Shown: positions 35,413 through 45,446, counted from the stretch's first letter. The stretch is 64,000 bases of DNA from a bacterium (GCA_024743115.1 JANSXC010000001.1:429628-493627), one strand, 5' to 3'. Notes: generated from the letters alone by a model not told the origin. A program made the numbers and translations.

Positions 35413-36267
35413 TCAGGCCGCGCGCCGGGTCAGCGCGTCTTCTTCGCCGAACAAGAACTCGGAGATCGTGGCGAGCACGGCGGGCTTGTCGGTGGGGTGC
35501 GTGAAGCCGGTGTCGCGCAGCTTGCGCAGGTAGGTCGCGAAGTCCGGGTGGACTCCGGCCGGGCCCGGCCGGAAGCGCAGCTGGTGCCACGAGAACTCGG
35601 GCTCGTAGCCGAAGAAGCACAGCCCCAGGACCTCGCGCGTGAAAACCCGTGGGGTGAATCGATCGAAGAACATCCGGCGGCGGGAAGCGAGGAACTCGCG
35701 CCAGGCCTCCTTGGCGTCGTCCTGGTCGAACGCGACGCTGCGCACTCCGAACTTGGTGACCTTGTCGGCATTGATCCGGTTCCAGGCCGTGCGTTCGGCC
35801 TGCGTCAGACCGAGCAGGAACTCCTGGCCCGAAGTCATCGCGCCGACCAGTAGCGCGTCGTTGAGGATCGGGCTCCAGCCCCGTTCGCTGAGGATGCTGC
35901 CGCGTTGCGTGACCGGCGCCATCTCGTCGTCGGTCCCGTTGGCTGCCGCCTCGACCGAGCGCTGCAGCCGCCTGATCATCTCGCGGTAGGTGATCCCCTT
36001 GGTCTTGCCGTCCTGGATGCCGGTCACGCCGGTCACCCCAAAGCTCTGGATCAGCGATTCGTCCATGCGGATCGCGGTGCCGCCGAGGACCGTCATCTGG
36101 AGCGTGTTGGTCGCGGTGCGGCGGTAGAGCTGGTAGGCGCAGTCGATGAACCAGTCCATGCGTTCGTCGTCGTTCCAGCCGGCCCAGCGCTGCACCCAGG
36201 CATTGTCGTCGCGGTATTCGCCTCGCAGTCGGCGCAGCTGCCACTTGAACTCGGTTTCGTCGAGCAC
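35413..36267 (-). CDS. Hypothetical cytoplasmic protein, function unknown
   Basis: A GTG start opens 284 residues (MLDETEFKWQLRRLRGEYRD). The protein lacks a signal peptide and membrane helices and is rich in aromatic and charged residues, with no Cys-metal motif. Segments such as WAGWNDDERMDWFIDCAYQL and REFLASRRRMFFDRF suggest a helical globular protein. I recognise no family. It lies 138 bp upstream of the F5/8-NHL protein gene on the same strand, and after 173 bp comes the end of the second kinase gene. Codon usage is typical of the window, so it is likely a resident gene. Confidence 0.75.
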   Translation of the reverse strand: MLDETEFKWQLRRLRGEYRDDNAWVQRWAGWNDDERMDWFIDCAYQLYRRTATNTLQMTVLGGTAIRMDESLIQSFGVTGVTGIQDGKTKGITYREMIRRLQRSVEAAANGTDDEMAPVTQRGSILSERGWSPILNDALLVGAMTSGQEFLLGLTQAERTAWNRINADKVTKFGVRSVAFDQDDAKEAWREFLASRRRMFFDRFTPRVFTREVLGLCFFGYEPEFSWHQLRFRPGPAGVHPDFATYLRKLRDTGFTHPTDKPAVLATISEFLFGEEDALTRRAA

Positions 36268-36440
36268 GCGGAAGTCCTGTTCGTCGGGTCTCTTGGAAGC
36301 GACCGGGGAGGCCGGTCACTTCGACCTGCGCAGGCTCGGCGGGCGGCGGCTCAGAGAAGGTCGACTTTTTTCGGCACGGTCGATGCCGCGGGCCGGTCCG
36401 CTGCGCGGCGCCAGCCTGCCGAACGTCCGGTGCGGTTGCC

Positions 36441-38897
36441 CTACTGCTGTTCGTCGCGCAGCCGTTCGGCGCGGCGGGCGCGCGCGTTCGCGAGTTCTTC
36501 GGTCAGGGTCTGAATCCGCGCCGCGTCCCCCGTGGCGTGGGCGATTTCGAGTTGGGCACTCGCGACCCGGATCGCCAGCGGATGATCGGGGCCGAGTTGT
36601 CGACCGACTTGGGCCGCCAGTTCGGTGAGTGCGCCCGTGGCGCCCCCGGCTCGCTGGCCGGCCTTGGCGCGCAGTCGGAGCAGTCGCGCCTCGAGCTGTG
36701 CCCAGTGGTCGGGATGGAGCAGCTGCTGGCGCGTGCGCTCGCAGCGCGCGGCCGCCCGGTCGGCCGCGGCGAAGTTGCCGCGTCGCAGCTCCAGCTCTGC
36801 CACTGCGGCATCGCACTCGGCGCTGCGAATGTGCTGCTCGCCGACCATCCGGGTGAACTCCCGGCTCGCGTCGACGAGCAGTGGGGTCGCTTCGTCGGTG
36901 CGCTTCGCCGCCAGCAACACCTGGGCGAGAACGAGTCCGGCTCGCGCCTCGAGGTAGTCCTCGCCATGGCCGGCGCAGAGTTCGACGGCCCGCCGCGCGA
37001 AGCGTTCGGCCGGTTCGAGCTCCCGGCGCATCAGGGCGACCCGCGCGAGCTCTCGGGTCGGTCGGCTGAGGTCAGGGTGCTCTGGACCGAGTGCGTCGGC
37101 GAGCACGTCGCGGCAATCCACGAACGCGCGCTGGGCCGCGCGGAGGCGGTCGCCGGCGAGCGCGACGATGCCGACGTCGAGCTGCAGCCAGGCGTCGGGT
37201 GGCGTGCCGGTGATGCCGTGCCGCTCGTAGCTCGCCGCCGCGCGCGCGAGCAACGTGCGGGCCTTGGCGATGTCACCCTCGCGCTCGAAGCGCAGCCCGG
37301 CCATCGCGATGAAGGAGCGCGCGGTGTCGGGGTGATCGTCGCCGAGGATCCGCCGCCGGAGCGCGAGCGAGCGCTGCAAGTGCGGGGTGGCACGGTCGAA
37401 CAGCGAGCGGCGCCGATAGGCCACGCCCAACGACTCGCGGACCGACGCCTCCACTTCGGGGAACGGCCCGAGGTCATCGTCGATGAGTTCGCCGGCGCTG
37501 TCGATCACCTCCATCAGCGATGGCGAGCCGCCGCCGTGCTCGGGATCGGCTCGGAACAGCACGCGTTCGAGGAATCGTGCCGCCGCTTGTGCGTGGTCGG
37601 CTCGCTGTACCGCGAGTTCTTCGGCTCGATGGGCCCGCAGCAGGCCGACCGTCAGACCGGTGATGCCCGCCACGATCGACAGGACCATGACAGCGAGCAA
37701 CGCGGTCGCGACGCGATGGCGTCTGACGAGCTTGCGGAGGCCGTAGGCGAGGCTCGGCGGTCGCGCGAGCACCGGTCGATCGGCGAGGTAGCGCTCGACG
37801 TCCTCACCGAGCCCCGTCGCGGTGCCGTAGCGCCGCGAGCGGTCCTTCTCGATGGCCCGCATGACGATCCAATCCAGCTCCCCGTGAACGATTCTGGCCC
37901 GCTCTTCGGCCGAACCGCCGTCGGATCCGGTGTCGGCGATCGTCAGCAGTCGGGCGCTCGGACGCGGCGGCTGGACCTCGCGAATGATCCGCAGGATCTC
38001 GGACTGACCGCCCGCGCGCAGCGTCTTGGAGTCGAACGGCAATGCGCCCGTAATCAGTTCGTACAGGATCACGCCGAGTGAGTAGACGTCGGTGCGGGTG
38101 TCGACGTCGAGAGCGGACATCTCCGCCTGCTCCGGCGACATGTACTCCGGGGTGCCGATCAGGCGTCCCTGCTCGGTAAACAGTGTGCGCTCGGTCAGCC
38201 GTGAGGCGGTTGCCTTGGCGACGCCAAAGTCGATGACCTTCGGCGTGAGTGCGCCGTCCTGGTCCGTCACCAGAATGTTCGATGGCTTCAGGTCGCGGTG
38301 AATGATGCCTTTCTGGTGGGCGTGCTGGATCGCGTCGCAGACCCGTACGAACAGTTGGAGTCGCTCGCGCAGCGGCAGGTCGTGCTTGCGGCAGTATTCG
38401 ACCAGCGGCAAGCCCTTGACGAGCTCCATGACGAAGTACGGTCGCCCTTCGGCGGTGGCGCCGGCATCGAGCGCCTTCGCTACGCCCGGGTGATCCATGA
38501 TCGCCAGGGCCTGCCGTTCGGCCTCGAATCGCGTCACGACCTCGACCGTGTCCATGCCGAGCTTGACGACCTTGATCGCGACCCGGCGCCGAAACGGTTC
38601 GCTCTGCTCGGCGGCATAGACCACGCCCATGCCGCCTTCGCCGAGCAACTCGAGAATCCGGTAGTGATCGATGTGCTGGGGAACCGCGGGCTGCGCGGGG
38701 GCCGCGAACCCGAGCCCGCCCGCGGCCGATTCGGCCGCTTCGGCGCGTTCGTGCGCCGCCACGAGACCGAGCAGGCGTTCGAGAAGTGCCGGATCGTCGG
38801 CGTGCCGGTCGATGAGGAAGGCCCGGCGCTCGGCGTGGGGGACGTCGAGGGCGGCATGGAACTCGTCGATCTCGTGTTGCGTCTGCCGTTCGTTCAT
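36441..38897 (-). CDS. Transmembrane Ser/Thr protein kinase with TPR-like C-terminal part
   Basis: The start is ATG 38897 (MNERQTQHEIDEF); a longer frame would overlap the sigma gene. The 818-residue protein has a kinase domain at about 75-355: LLGEGGMGVVYAA, Lys in VAIKVVKLGMD, HRDLKPSN, VIDFGVAKA, GTPEYMSPEQAEMS. A membrane helix follows (ATALLAVMVLSIVAGITGLT). About 370 residues of TPR-type helices complete it (SLGVAYRRRSLFDRATPHL, SFIAMAGLRFEREGDIAKAR). It is encoded 19 bp after its ECF sigma factor. This arrangement is known in planctomycetes, where such kinases are thought to control partner sigma factors by phosphorylation. The activating signal is unknown. Confidence 0.92.
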   Translation of the reverse strand: MNERQTQHEIDEFHAALDVPHAERRAFLIDRHADDPALLERLLGLVAAHERAEAAESAAGGLGFAAPAQPAVPQHIDHYRILELLGEGGMGVVYAAEQSEPFRRRVAIKVVKLGMDTVEVVTRFEAERQALAIMDHPGVAKALDAGATAEGRPYFVMELVKGLPLVEYCRKHDLPLRERLQLFVRVCDAIQHAHQKGIIHRDLKPSNILVTDQDGALTPKVIDFGVAKATASRLTERTLFTEQGRLIGTPEYMSPEQAEMSALDVDTRTDVYSLGVILYELITGALPFDSKTLRAGGQSEILRIIREVQPPRPSARLLTIADTGSDGGSAEERARIVHGELDWIVMRAIEKDRSRRYGTATGLGEDVERYLADRPVLARPPSLAYGLRKLVRRHRVATALLAVMVLSIVAGITGLTVGLLRAHRAEELAVQRADHAQAAARFLERVLFRADPEHGGGSPSLMEVIDSAGELIDDDLGPFPEVEASVRESLGVAYRRRSLFDRATPHLQRSLALRRRILGDDHPDTARSFIAMAGLRFEREGDIAKARTLLARAAASYERHGITGTPPDAWLQLDVGIVALAGDRLRAAQRAFVDCRDVLADALGPEHPDLSRPTRELARVALMRRELEPAERFARRAVELCAGHGEDYLEARAGLVLAQVLLAAKRTDEATPLLVDASREFTRMVGEQHIRSAECDAAVAELELRRGNFAAADRAAARCERTRQQLLHPDHWAQLEARLLRLRAKAGQRAGGATGALTELAAQVGRQLGPDHPLAIRVASAQLEIAHATGDAARIQTLTEELANARARRAERLRDEQQ

Positions 38898-38916
38898 GCC
38901 AGGCCGCTTCTGGATC

Positions 38917-39480
38917 TCACGTTCCGAGTCGTTCGTAGAGCCAGGCGCGCGCATACGTCCAGCGTCGCTTCACGGTCGCGAGCGATGTCGCCTCGATCTC
39001 GGCGATCTGCTCAAGGGTGAGCCCGATGAAGTAGCGATAGCGCACCAGGGCCGCAAGGCCAGGCTCCTGCTGCTCCAGCAACTCGATTGCGTCTCGCACT
39101 TCGTAGAGGTCGAGGTTGCCGTGTGGCGAAACGACGTCCAGATCCTGGAGGGTCACGCGCGCCGCGTCCTTGCCACGCTTCTGCGCCGCTTTGCGGCGGG
39201 CGTGGTCGACGAGCACGCGCTCCATCGCCCGTGCTGCGGCGCCGAAGAAGTGCGCACGATCCTGCAGGTCGCCGACGTTGCCGCGCAGCCGCAGGTAGGC
39301 TTCGTTCACCAGCGCGGTGGGCTGCAAGGTGTGGGCGGCGCGCTCGTTGGCCATCTTGCCTTCGGCCAGGCGCCGCAGCTCGGCATGCACCGCCGCGATC
39401 AGCCGATCGGCCGCGCCCGGGGCGCCGAGCTGGGCGGCCGCCAGCAGCTCGGTGACGTCGTCGTCGCTCGTGTCGCTCAC
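38917..39480 (-). CDS. ECF-type RNA polymerase sigma factor paired with the TPR kinase
   Basis: I choose GTG 39480 (VSDTSDDDVTELL), which matches the usual N-terminus of family TIGR02999; GTG 39510 and longer frames are possible. The product has 187 residues. Region 2 contains VHAELRRLAEGKM, HTLQPTALVNEAYLRL and AMERVLVDHARRK. Region 4 contains RYRYFIGLTLEQIAEIEATS followed by VKRRWTYARAWLYERL. It is the first gene of a two-gene set with the kinase at 36441-38897. The ELWxxDGT gene 130 bp upstream is transcribed the same way. Confidence 0.88.
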   Translation of the reverse strand: MSDTSDDDVTELLAAAQLGAPGAADRLIAAVHAELRRLAEGKMANERAAHTLQPTALVNEAYLRLRGNVGDLQDRAHFFGAAARAMERVLVDHARRKAAQKRGKDAARVTLQDLDVVSPHGNLDLYEVRDAIELLEQQEPGLAALVRYRYFIGLTLEQIAEIEATSLATVKRRWTYARAWLYERLGT

Positions 39481-39610
39481 CACCTCAAGGCTACGGTCAT
39501 TCAGCCTCACGTTCTCTGGTTCGAAGAGATCGGTGGGCGCCCGAGCTCGGGTTCGCGCTCCACGGTCAGAACCGGCACGCTGCGTTTTGCGGCGCCATCC
39601 GCGCCTGCGC

Positions 39611-42600
39611 TCAGTGGCCGACGACGAACTCGAGCGCCGGCGAAGTCGAGGCGCCACCGAGTGCCGGTCCGGCCGGGTCGATCACCATGAACTGGGCGTC
39701 GACCTTGAGGCCGACGAGCGCGGGTGACAGCTGGATCGGCACGGTCGCCCGGCCGCTCGCATCGGTCAACGTGAACGCGACGGCGACCGCGCCGGCCAGC
39801 CAGATCGAGCAGCCCGGCACCGCGGTCTCGCCGCGCTCGAGCGACCAGCCGAACAACGCCAGCGAGTTCGGCAGTGCGTCGGTGAGCACGACGCCCAACG
39901 GCTGCGGCGCCGATCCGCGGGCCGGGGCATCGAGTCCGATTGCCGGCGTAATGCCGCCGGTGCCGGCACAGCCGGTGCCAAACGTTTCGACCGCCCAGTC
40001 CCGGGTGTCGGCGAAGGGCACCGCGAACAGCTCCGCGCCGTGCACGCCGTCGTCGGCGACGAACACCAGGTTGGGGCCGACGCGCGTGAGGTCGAAGACG
40101 TTCGAGTCGCCGGGCGCCACCTCGGTCAGGAGCGTCGTTCCCGCGCTGGTGCCGTCGACGCTCCAGAGTTCCCGACCGGTGAAGCCGTCGTCGAACTCGA
40201 GCAGCAGCCGATCGACACCCGGCTTGTAGTTGCGCGGCGAGTTCAAGGTGTCGACGAACCCGAACAGCACCGTGCCTGCGACCGTGCCGTCCGTACGCCA
40301 GAGCTGATCGCGCCCTCCGAACGGGGGGTGCACGGCGAACGCCGCCTGGTTCGCGCTGAGCTCGTACGGGCCCGTGACGTCGTTCGCATCGCTGCGGATC
40401 ACGACCGTACCGGCCGTTGTGCCGTCCGTCGCGATCAGCTGCCGCTGCTGGTTGATCTCGACCTGCATGACGAGCTTGTTGCCCACGGCGACGAGGCTCC
40501 ACGGGCGCGACGAGGCCGGGCCGGGCACGATATCGAGGCACTCGAACGTACCGGCGACAGTGCCGTCCGTGCACCAGAGCTCGATGCCATTGTTCGACGA
40601 GCCGGCGTTCGACGAGCCGGCGAAGTAGACCAGGCCGCCGAACTCGACGGGATAGAACGAACCGTTCGTGCCGAGTGACGCGAGCATCGTTGTGCCGCCC
40701 GGCGTGCCGTCGGTGCGCCACACGGCCGGGCCGCCGGGGCCGGTCGCCGCGAACAGCATGCTGTCACGGTACTCGAGCCAGCCGTACGGCGAGCTGCTCA
40801 GGCTGCCCGGGTTGAGGTCGCCGAGCGCCAGCGTGCCTGCGACCGTCCCGTCGGTGATCCAGGGCTCGTGGCCGGTGTTCGGCAGTGTGCCGGAGAACAC
40901 GAAGCGCTCGCCGAAGGTCGCCGGGCGGTTCGCGGCGAAGCCTGAGGTGGATGGCAGGATGTCGAGTTGGAAGGTGCCGGCGGCGGTGCCATCGGAGAAC
41001 CATGGGTCGCCGTCGGAGGCGGTCGCCGCGGTGAGCAGCATCGTGCGCTCGTTCGCGGCCATGCCGTAGACGTTGGGCGTGCCCGGACCCGGCACGAGCT
41101 CGACCAGCGGTTGCGTGCCCGCGACCGTGCCGTCGGTCAACCAGAGCTCCTCGGGCTGCTGGGAGTCCAGCGCGGTGACGACCGCGTGGTCGCGGAACGT
41201 GCCGACGATCCGTGGCCAGCCCGACTGACTGACCGGCGATGGCGCGAGATCCGCGAGCAGCTGGGTGCCGGCCGGTGTGCCGTTCGAGGTCCAGAGCTCG
41301 TTGCCGATGCCGCTGTCGTCGTCGCCGCCGAGCAACAGCGTCGAGCCGATGGCGCCGATCGCGTAGGTGTCCTCGAGGTCGGTGACGAGCGTCGTGCCGG
41401 CGGCCGTGCCGTCCGTGCGGTAGAGGCCGGGCGTGCTCGGGCCGGAGCCGAGTGGGAAGTAGAGGAAGCCCTGGAGCGGGTTGCCCCAATTGCTGCCGAA
41501 GAAGAGGCCGGTCGGGGCGATGTTGGAGACGATCGTCGTGCCGGTCGCGGTGCCGTCGGAGCGATAGAGGAACCTGCCGTTCGGCGAGTTCGCGAAGAAC
41601 AGCACATCGCCCTGCAGCGACCCGAGGAACCACGGGCTGCTGCTCGCGCCGCCACCGCCCGGCAGCAGGTCGATGACGAGGCCGGTACCGGCGAGCGTAC
41701 CGTCGGTCTGCCAGAGCTCGAAACCGGTCGCCGGGTCCCAACCGCGGAAGTAGGCGACGTTGCCCGCGGCCTGGAAGGCCCCCTCGCTGCGGACACCGAG
41801 CGAGAACGTGCCGCTGGCGGTGCCGTCCGAGACCCACGTCGCCTGGTCGATCGTCTGGGTGCGCGCCTGGAATATCGCGAAGTTCCCGACGCTCGTCATG
41901 TAGCGCGGACTCCAGGTGTTGGTGGCGGCCGTCTGCGCGATCGAGAACGTGCCGGCGGCCGTCAGGTCGCTGACCCAGATCTCCCAGGTCTGGTTGATCC
42001 GCGCCGAGAACACGAAGCGGTTGCCGCCGATCGCCGCGAGCTGCGCGGTGCCGTTCGACATGCCGCCGGGCCCGGGCACGACGTCGGCGATCATCTGGGT
42101 GCCGGCCGCCGTGCCGTCCGTGACCCACGGCTCGATGCCGTGCGTGCCGTCCTGCGCGAAGAACACGACCCGGTTGCCGACGCGGGTCAGGCCGACTCCG
42201 ACCGAACCGGTCTTGCCGGGCAGAATGTCCTTCACGAGCACGGTGCCGGCCGCGGTGCCGTCGGTCCGCCACAGCTCCCAGCCCTCGTAGAACGTGGTCG
42301 CCGTGAACACCCACACCCCCGGCGACAGCTCGACGGGCGGGCCCATCCGCGAACCGCGGAAGCCGGGCCAGATGTCGGCGACCAGCTGGGTGCCGCCCGG
42401 GGTGCCGTCGGAGCTCCAGAGCTCGCGGCCGGTCGCCGGCGTCTCCGCGGTGAAGAGCACGCGGCCGGTCGGGCCCGGGACGAACCCGCGCGGCGACGAA
42501 CTCGCGACCTCGACGGATGGAGTCGTGTTGAAGTCGCGCAGCAGCGTCTGCGCGGGGGAGACGGCGGACGACACGGCGAGCGCCAGGCCGGCGATCGCGA

Positions 42601-42616
42601 ACAGATGGCTTCGCAT
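39611..42616 (-). CDS. Giant secreted ELWxxDGT-repeat protein (first copy)
   Basis: The start is ATG 42616, with GAAGGA six bases upstream; the longer frame to 43165 is not supported. The 1001-residue protein has a signal peptide ending at SPAQ. About 17 copies of the ELWxxDGTxxGT repeat (TIGR04534-type) follow at roughly 47-residue spacing, such as ELWRTDGTAAGT, EPWVTDGTAAGT and ELWCTDGTVAGT, suggesting one or more beta-propellers. The last 140 residues (FGTGCAGTGG, LPNSLALFGWSLE, LVGLKVDAQFMVID) are the shared C-terminal module. It is predicted to be extracellular or surface-bound. The Kelch gene at 43119 diverges from it and the sigma/kinase pair follows it, an order repeated at 47-56 kb. 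Confidence 0.88.
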   Translation of the reverse strand: MRSHLFAIAGLALAVSSAVSPAQTLLRDFNTTPSVEVASSSPRGFVPGPTGRVLFTAETPATGRELWSSDGTPGGTQLVADIWPGFRGSRMGPPVELSPGVWVFTATTFYEGWELWRTDGTAAGTVLVKDILPGKTGSVGVGLTRVGNRVVFFAQDGTHGIEPWVTDGTAAGTQMIADVVPGPGGMSNGTAQLAAIGGNRFVFSARINQTWEIWVSDLTAAGTFSIAQTAATNTWSPRYMTSVGNFAIFQARTQTIDQATWVSDGTASGTFSLGVRSEGAFQAAGNVAYFRGWDPATGFELWQTDGTLAGTGLVIDLLPGGGGASSSPWFLGSLQGDVLFFANSPNGRFLYRSDGTATGTTIVSNIAPTGLFFGSNWGNPLQGFLYFPLGSGPSTPGLYRTDGTAAGTTLVTDLEDTYAIGAIGSTLLLGGDDDSGIGNELWTSNGTPAGTQLLADLAPSPVSQSGWPRIVGTFRDHAVVTALDSQQPEELWLTDGTVAGTQPLVELVPGPGTPNVYGMAANERTMLLTAATASDGDPWFSDGTAAGTFQLDILPSTSGFAANRPATFGERFVFSGTLPNTGHEPWITDGTVAGTLALGDLNPGSLSSSPYGWLEYRDSMLFAATGPGGPAVWRTDGTPGGTTMLASLGTNGSFYPVEFGGLVYFAGSSNAGSSNNGIELWCTDGTVAGTFECLDIVPGPASSRPWSLVAVGNKLVMQVEINQQRQLIATDGTTAGTVVIRSDANDVTGPYELSANQAAFAVHPPFGGRDQLWRTDGTVAGTVLFGFVDTLNSPRNYKPGVDRLLLEFDDGFTGRELWSVDGTSAGTTLLTEVAPGDSNVFDLTRVGPNLVFVADDGVHGAELFAVPFADTRDWAVETFGTGCAGTGGITPAIGLDAPARGSAPQPLGVVLTDALPNSLALFGWSLERGETAVPGCSIWLAGAVAVAFTLTDASGRATVPIQLSPALVGLKVDAQFMVIDPAGPALGGASTSPALEFVVGH

Positions 42617-43118
42617 GAAGGTCCTTCGGTGAGGCGGTTCGTGAGCGAGGCGGTCGGAAACGGGCCGGGTCGAAGCGGTGCCGGAGGTGGTCGTGCCGCT
42701 CCAGTCTACCTGCGGTGGCGTCGGCCGAAAGCCACCCTGACCACTTTGCGGCGTCCGAGCGGTCTGCCAGACATCTGGATGTGGTTCTCGGCAACAAGGG
42801 CGACGCCGACCGGGCTCGGCTGTCACGGCAAGAATCGGGAAATCGCGAGTTCGGTCATCACGGTGGCCCGACGTCGATCCGCCCGGCGGGCCGTCGGAGT
42901 GGGCTCCGGTGCACGAGTCGCGCGCGCGATCCTGCTGACCGGGGTCGCACCAGCGTGCAAGCCAGATGCCGACGTCGGTCGCCGTCCCGACCAGATGAAC
43001 AGGGTCGCCGCGACAGTTGCCGCGACCATGAGGAGGGCCGAAATGCGTTGCCGCAGCCCGAGTGCTACGTTGGCGCGGTCGTTGCGGTTGCCACCCGAAC
43101 CTCGACCCAGGAAGAACC
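42617..43118. other. 502-bp divergent intergenic region
   Basis: This is the only long gap between the first ELWxxDGT gene and the Kelch gene. A minus frame at 42823-43029 has one hydrophobic stretch but no ribosome site and weak coding bias. Promoters for both divergent genes must lie here; I could not identify their boxes with confidence. Confidence 0.5.
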
Positions 43119-44516
43119 ATGCACGGCTCGAACGCTCTTCGTTGCGCTCTCGGCGCGCTCGCCATCTCGCTGTCGATCCAGGATGTGACGGCTCAACTCA
43201 CGTGGCGGCAGATCCAGACGACGCAGGGGCCGGCGCCGCGGTGGGGCCACGCGGTCACGCGCTGGGGTGTCACGTTCGGTGGGCGCGACGCCAATCAAGC
43301 GTTCCGTGACACCTGGATCATCCGCAGCACCGGCGGGTGGCAGCCGATGCCGACGGTGCAGTCGCCATCGGCGCGTCACGGTCACGCCATGGACATGTCC
43401 ATCCACGACACCTTGATGTTCGGCGGTGCCGACGCCAACGGGGTCCGCAACGCCGAGACGTGGATCTTTCGGACGGATTGGATGAACGTGCCGATCGGGC
43501 ACCCGTTCACCAGCAGCTGGACGCAGCTGAACCCGGCGCATGCGCCGTCACCGCGCGCGGGCCATGCCTTGGCCTACGATCATCAGACGTCGACGACCGT
43601 ACTGTTGTTCGGTGGCCGTACCGACGCCGGTCTCAGCGACGAGACCTGGCGATTCGACGGCACCGATTGGCAGCTGCTGGCTACGAGTTCGACACCGCCG
43701 GCGCGTGAAGGCCATCAACTAGTGCCCTACCGGCACGACTGGCTGCTGTTCGGTGGCAACGACGACACTTCGACGTTCGACGATGCGTGGCAGTTCGACG
43801 GTGTCGATTGGCAGCAGCTACCCGGCATGCCGGTCGCGGTCACAGAGGGCGCCATCGTCATGCTCGCTTTCGAACGCCGACGCCACATCTTCATCGGCGG
43901 TGAGGACGGCAATGGCAATCTGCTGAGCGCCGTTCATGAACGCGCTCCGGATGGCACCTGGTTCGCGCAGCCGATTGCCGGCTCGATGCCGGACCGCGCA
44001 GACGCCACCGTCTCGGAGGAGTACGTCGCCTTGACCTCGTTCCAGAAGTCGATGACCGCCGTCGTGTTCGGTGGGCGGGATGCGCAGGGCAACGCGCTCG
44101 GTGACACCTGGCGGTTGGAGCCGAACAACGAATCCGATTGGGAGATCGTCGGTTCGGGCTGCGGTCCCGGTGCCTGGTCGCAGAACGACGGACCCAACCT
44201 GTCATTGCGACGCGTCATTCTCGGCGGCGAACAGACGCAGGGCGCGGTCACTCGCACGCTCGGGACTCTGACTGCGATCGGCATGCAACTCGGCCAGGCT
44301 GCCGCGCCACAGCCGTGTGAGATCGCGGTTCAGTCGCAGTTCGTGTGGGCCGGCGTTTCGGATCCCACCTTCGGCGGCTTCGCCGTCAACCTCCACATCC
44401 CCTTTGCCGAGCCGCTGCGTGGCCTGACCCTGTCGCTGCAGGCAGTCGCGGTCGAGTCTGGGGCGCCGCTCGGCTTCGCCCTGTCGCGGCTCGGGATCCT
44501 GCGAATCGGCGACTGA
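43119..44516 (+). CDS. Secreted Kelch-repeat protein (first copy)
   Basis: The start is ATG 43119 with AGGA upstream; the signal peptide ends near VTAQ. The 465-residue protein has about five Kelch motifs with the Gly-Gly and Tyr/Trp signature: WGHAVTRWGVTFGGRDAN, ARHGHAMDMSIHDTLMFGG, AGHALAYDHQTSTTVLLFGG with DETWRFDGTDWQLL, and DDAWQFDGVDWQQL. They form a beta-propeller of about residues 25-320. The C-terminal 150 residues (VGSGCGPGAW, LGTLTAIGMQLG, GFALSRLG) belong to the shared C-terminal module. It is transcribed away from the ELWxxDGT gene at 39611-42616, as in the second such pair. Confidence 0.85.
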   Translation: MHGSNALRCALGALAISLSIQDVTAQLTWRQIQTTQGPAPRWGHAVTRWGVTFGGRDANQAFRDTWIIRSTGGWQPMPTVQSPSARHGHAMDMSIHDTLMFGGADANGVRNAETWIFRTDWMNVPIGHPFTSSWTQLNPAHAPSPRAGHALAYDHQTSTTVLLFGGRTDAGLSDETWRFDGTDWQLLATSSTPPAREGHQLVPYRHDWLLFGGNDDTSTFDDAWQFDGVDWQQLPGMPVAVTEGAIVMLAFERRRHIFIGGEDGNGNLLSAVHERAPDGTWFAQPIAGSMPDRADATVSEEYVALTSFQKSMTAVVFGGRDAQGNALGDTWRLEPNNESDWEIVGSGCGPGAWSQNDGPNLSLRRVILGGEQTQGAVTRTLGTLTAIGMQLGQAAAPQPCEIAVQSQFVWAGVSDPTFGGFAVNLHIPFAEPLRGLTLSLQAVAVESGAPLGFALSRLGILRIGD

Positions 44517-44595
44517 GCAGCTGGGGGCGAGAGACCGAGCGGTCCGGGGTCGCACGTGGTGCCACCCCTCGGGCTGGGGCTCGTGCTTCAGCGCC

Positions 44596-44763
44596 CTACT
44601 GGCACACGGTGATTCGCAGCCCTTGCGACAGCGCGAAGCCGAAGTAGGTCCCAGCCGGATCGGCGACTCCGCCCAGCGCGAACAGCTGCAGGCCGTGGAA
44701 CGCCGCGCTGGTCGGCAGGCCGAACGTGAGCGTGTGCTCGCGCTGCGGTTCGCATTGCGCCAT
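44596..44763 (-). pseudogene. Orphan end of a secreted surface protein
   Basis: A 55-codon frame ends in GLQLFALGGVADPAGTYFGF and ALSQGLRITVCQ, which matches the last strands of the shared C-terminal module. It has no signal peptide, and upstream sequence in any frame shows no repeat or propeller region. It is probably the remnant of a gene whose 5' part was deleted, between the Kelch gene and marR. Expression is unlikely. Confidence 0.5.
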
Positions 44764-44975
44764 CCTATCAAAGTTCGCAGTTTCGAGGGGCCGGTCGCGG
44801 GTCGTCCGAGCCCGCGGTGTACGAGGCGTGGTGGTGCTGTCGGCACGCCGCGTGTTCGGCAAACGCACGGTGGTTGCGTCTGCTACATGAACGGCAGCGT
44901 CGTCGGCGGTCTCGGCGGCAGCAGCAGCGGGCCGCAGAAGCGGCGGGATGGTTGGGGCCGGGCGGGCCAGCGCCG

Positions 44976-45446
44976 CTAGCCCTCGACGCCTTGGTCCAGG
45001 TGGTCGCCGAGAACGAGCAACGCGTCGTGCAGGGCCTGCATCACGTCCTTGCCGATGCTTCGCGCGAGCCGGCGTTCGATCTGGCGAAGGTGGGTGAGGC
45101 CGTCGAGCATGGATTGCCGGCCTGCGGCGGTGAAGTGCACCCGTTTGGCGCGCCCGTCTGCCGGATCCGCGGCTCGCTGGACGATGCCCATAGCCTCGAG
45201 ATCGTCCACGAGCTGACCGACTGCCTGTTTGCTGACTCCCAGCTTGCTGGCGAGTTCGGTGATGCGTGTCCCCTCGTCGAGGGCGATGTGCGGGAACAGG
45301 CTCATGTGGGCTGGCCGCGGTCGCGGCCCAGCGTTGGCCGGCAAACTCTCGAGGGCGCGCTCGTTGAGTTGTCGCGCGCACCGGAAGAGCAGCTGCGCGG
45401 TGCTCGCCCTCTTTGCCCGATGCAGGCGCCGTTCGAAGCTCATCAT
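44976..45446 (-). CDS. MarR-family transcriptional regulator
   Basis: The protein has 156 residues, usual for the family; ATG 45446 or the adjacent ATG 45443 is the start. The winged helix is clear: a recognition helix region TRITELASKLGVSKQAVGQL followed by VDDLEAMGIVQR and the wing AADPADGRAKRVHFTAAGR. Flanking helices would form the dimer. It is divergent from the DUF4336 gene with only 53 bp between starts. A 19-bp perfect inverted repeat lies in that space, so it probably represses both itself and its neighbour. The ligand is unknown. Confidence 0.92.
   Translation of the reverse strand: MMSFERRLHRAKRASTAQLLFRCARQLNERALESLPANAGPRPRPAHMSLFPHIALDEGTRITELASKLGVSKQAVGQLVDDLEAMGIVQRAADPADGRAKRVHFTAAGRQSMLDGLTHLRQIERRLARSIGKDVMQALHDALLVLGDHLDQGVEG

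Noticed and set aside
42823..43029. Possible 68-residue membrane protein
   Set aside because: It has one hydrophobic stretch but no ribosome site, weak codon bias and a very basic tail in a gap that must hold two promoters.
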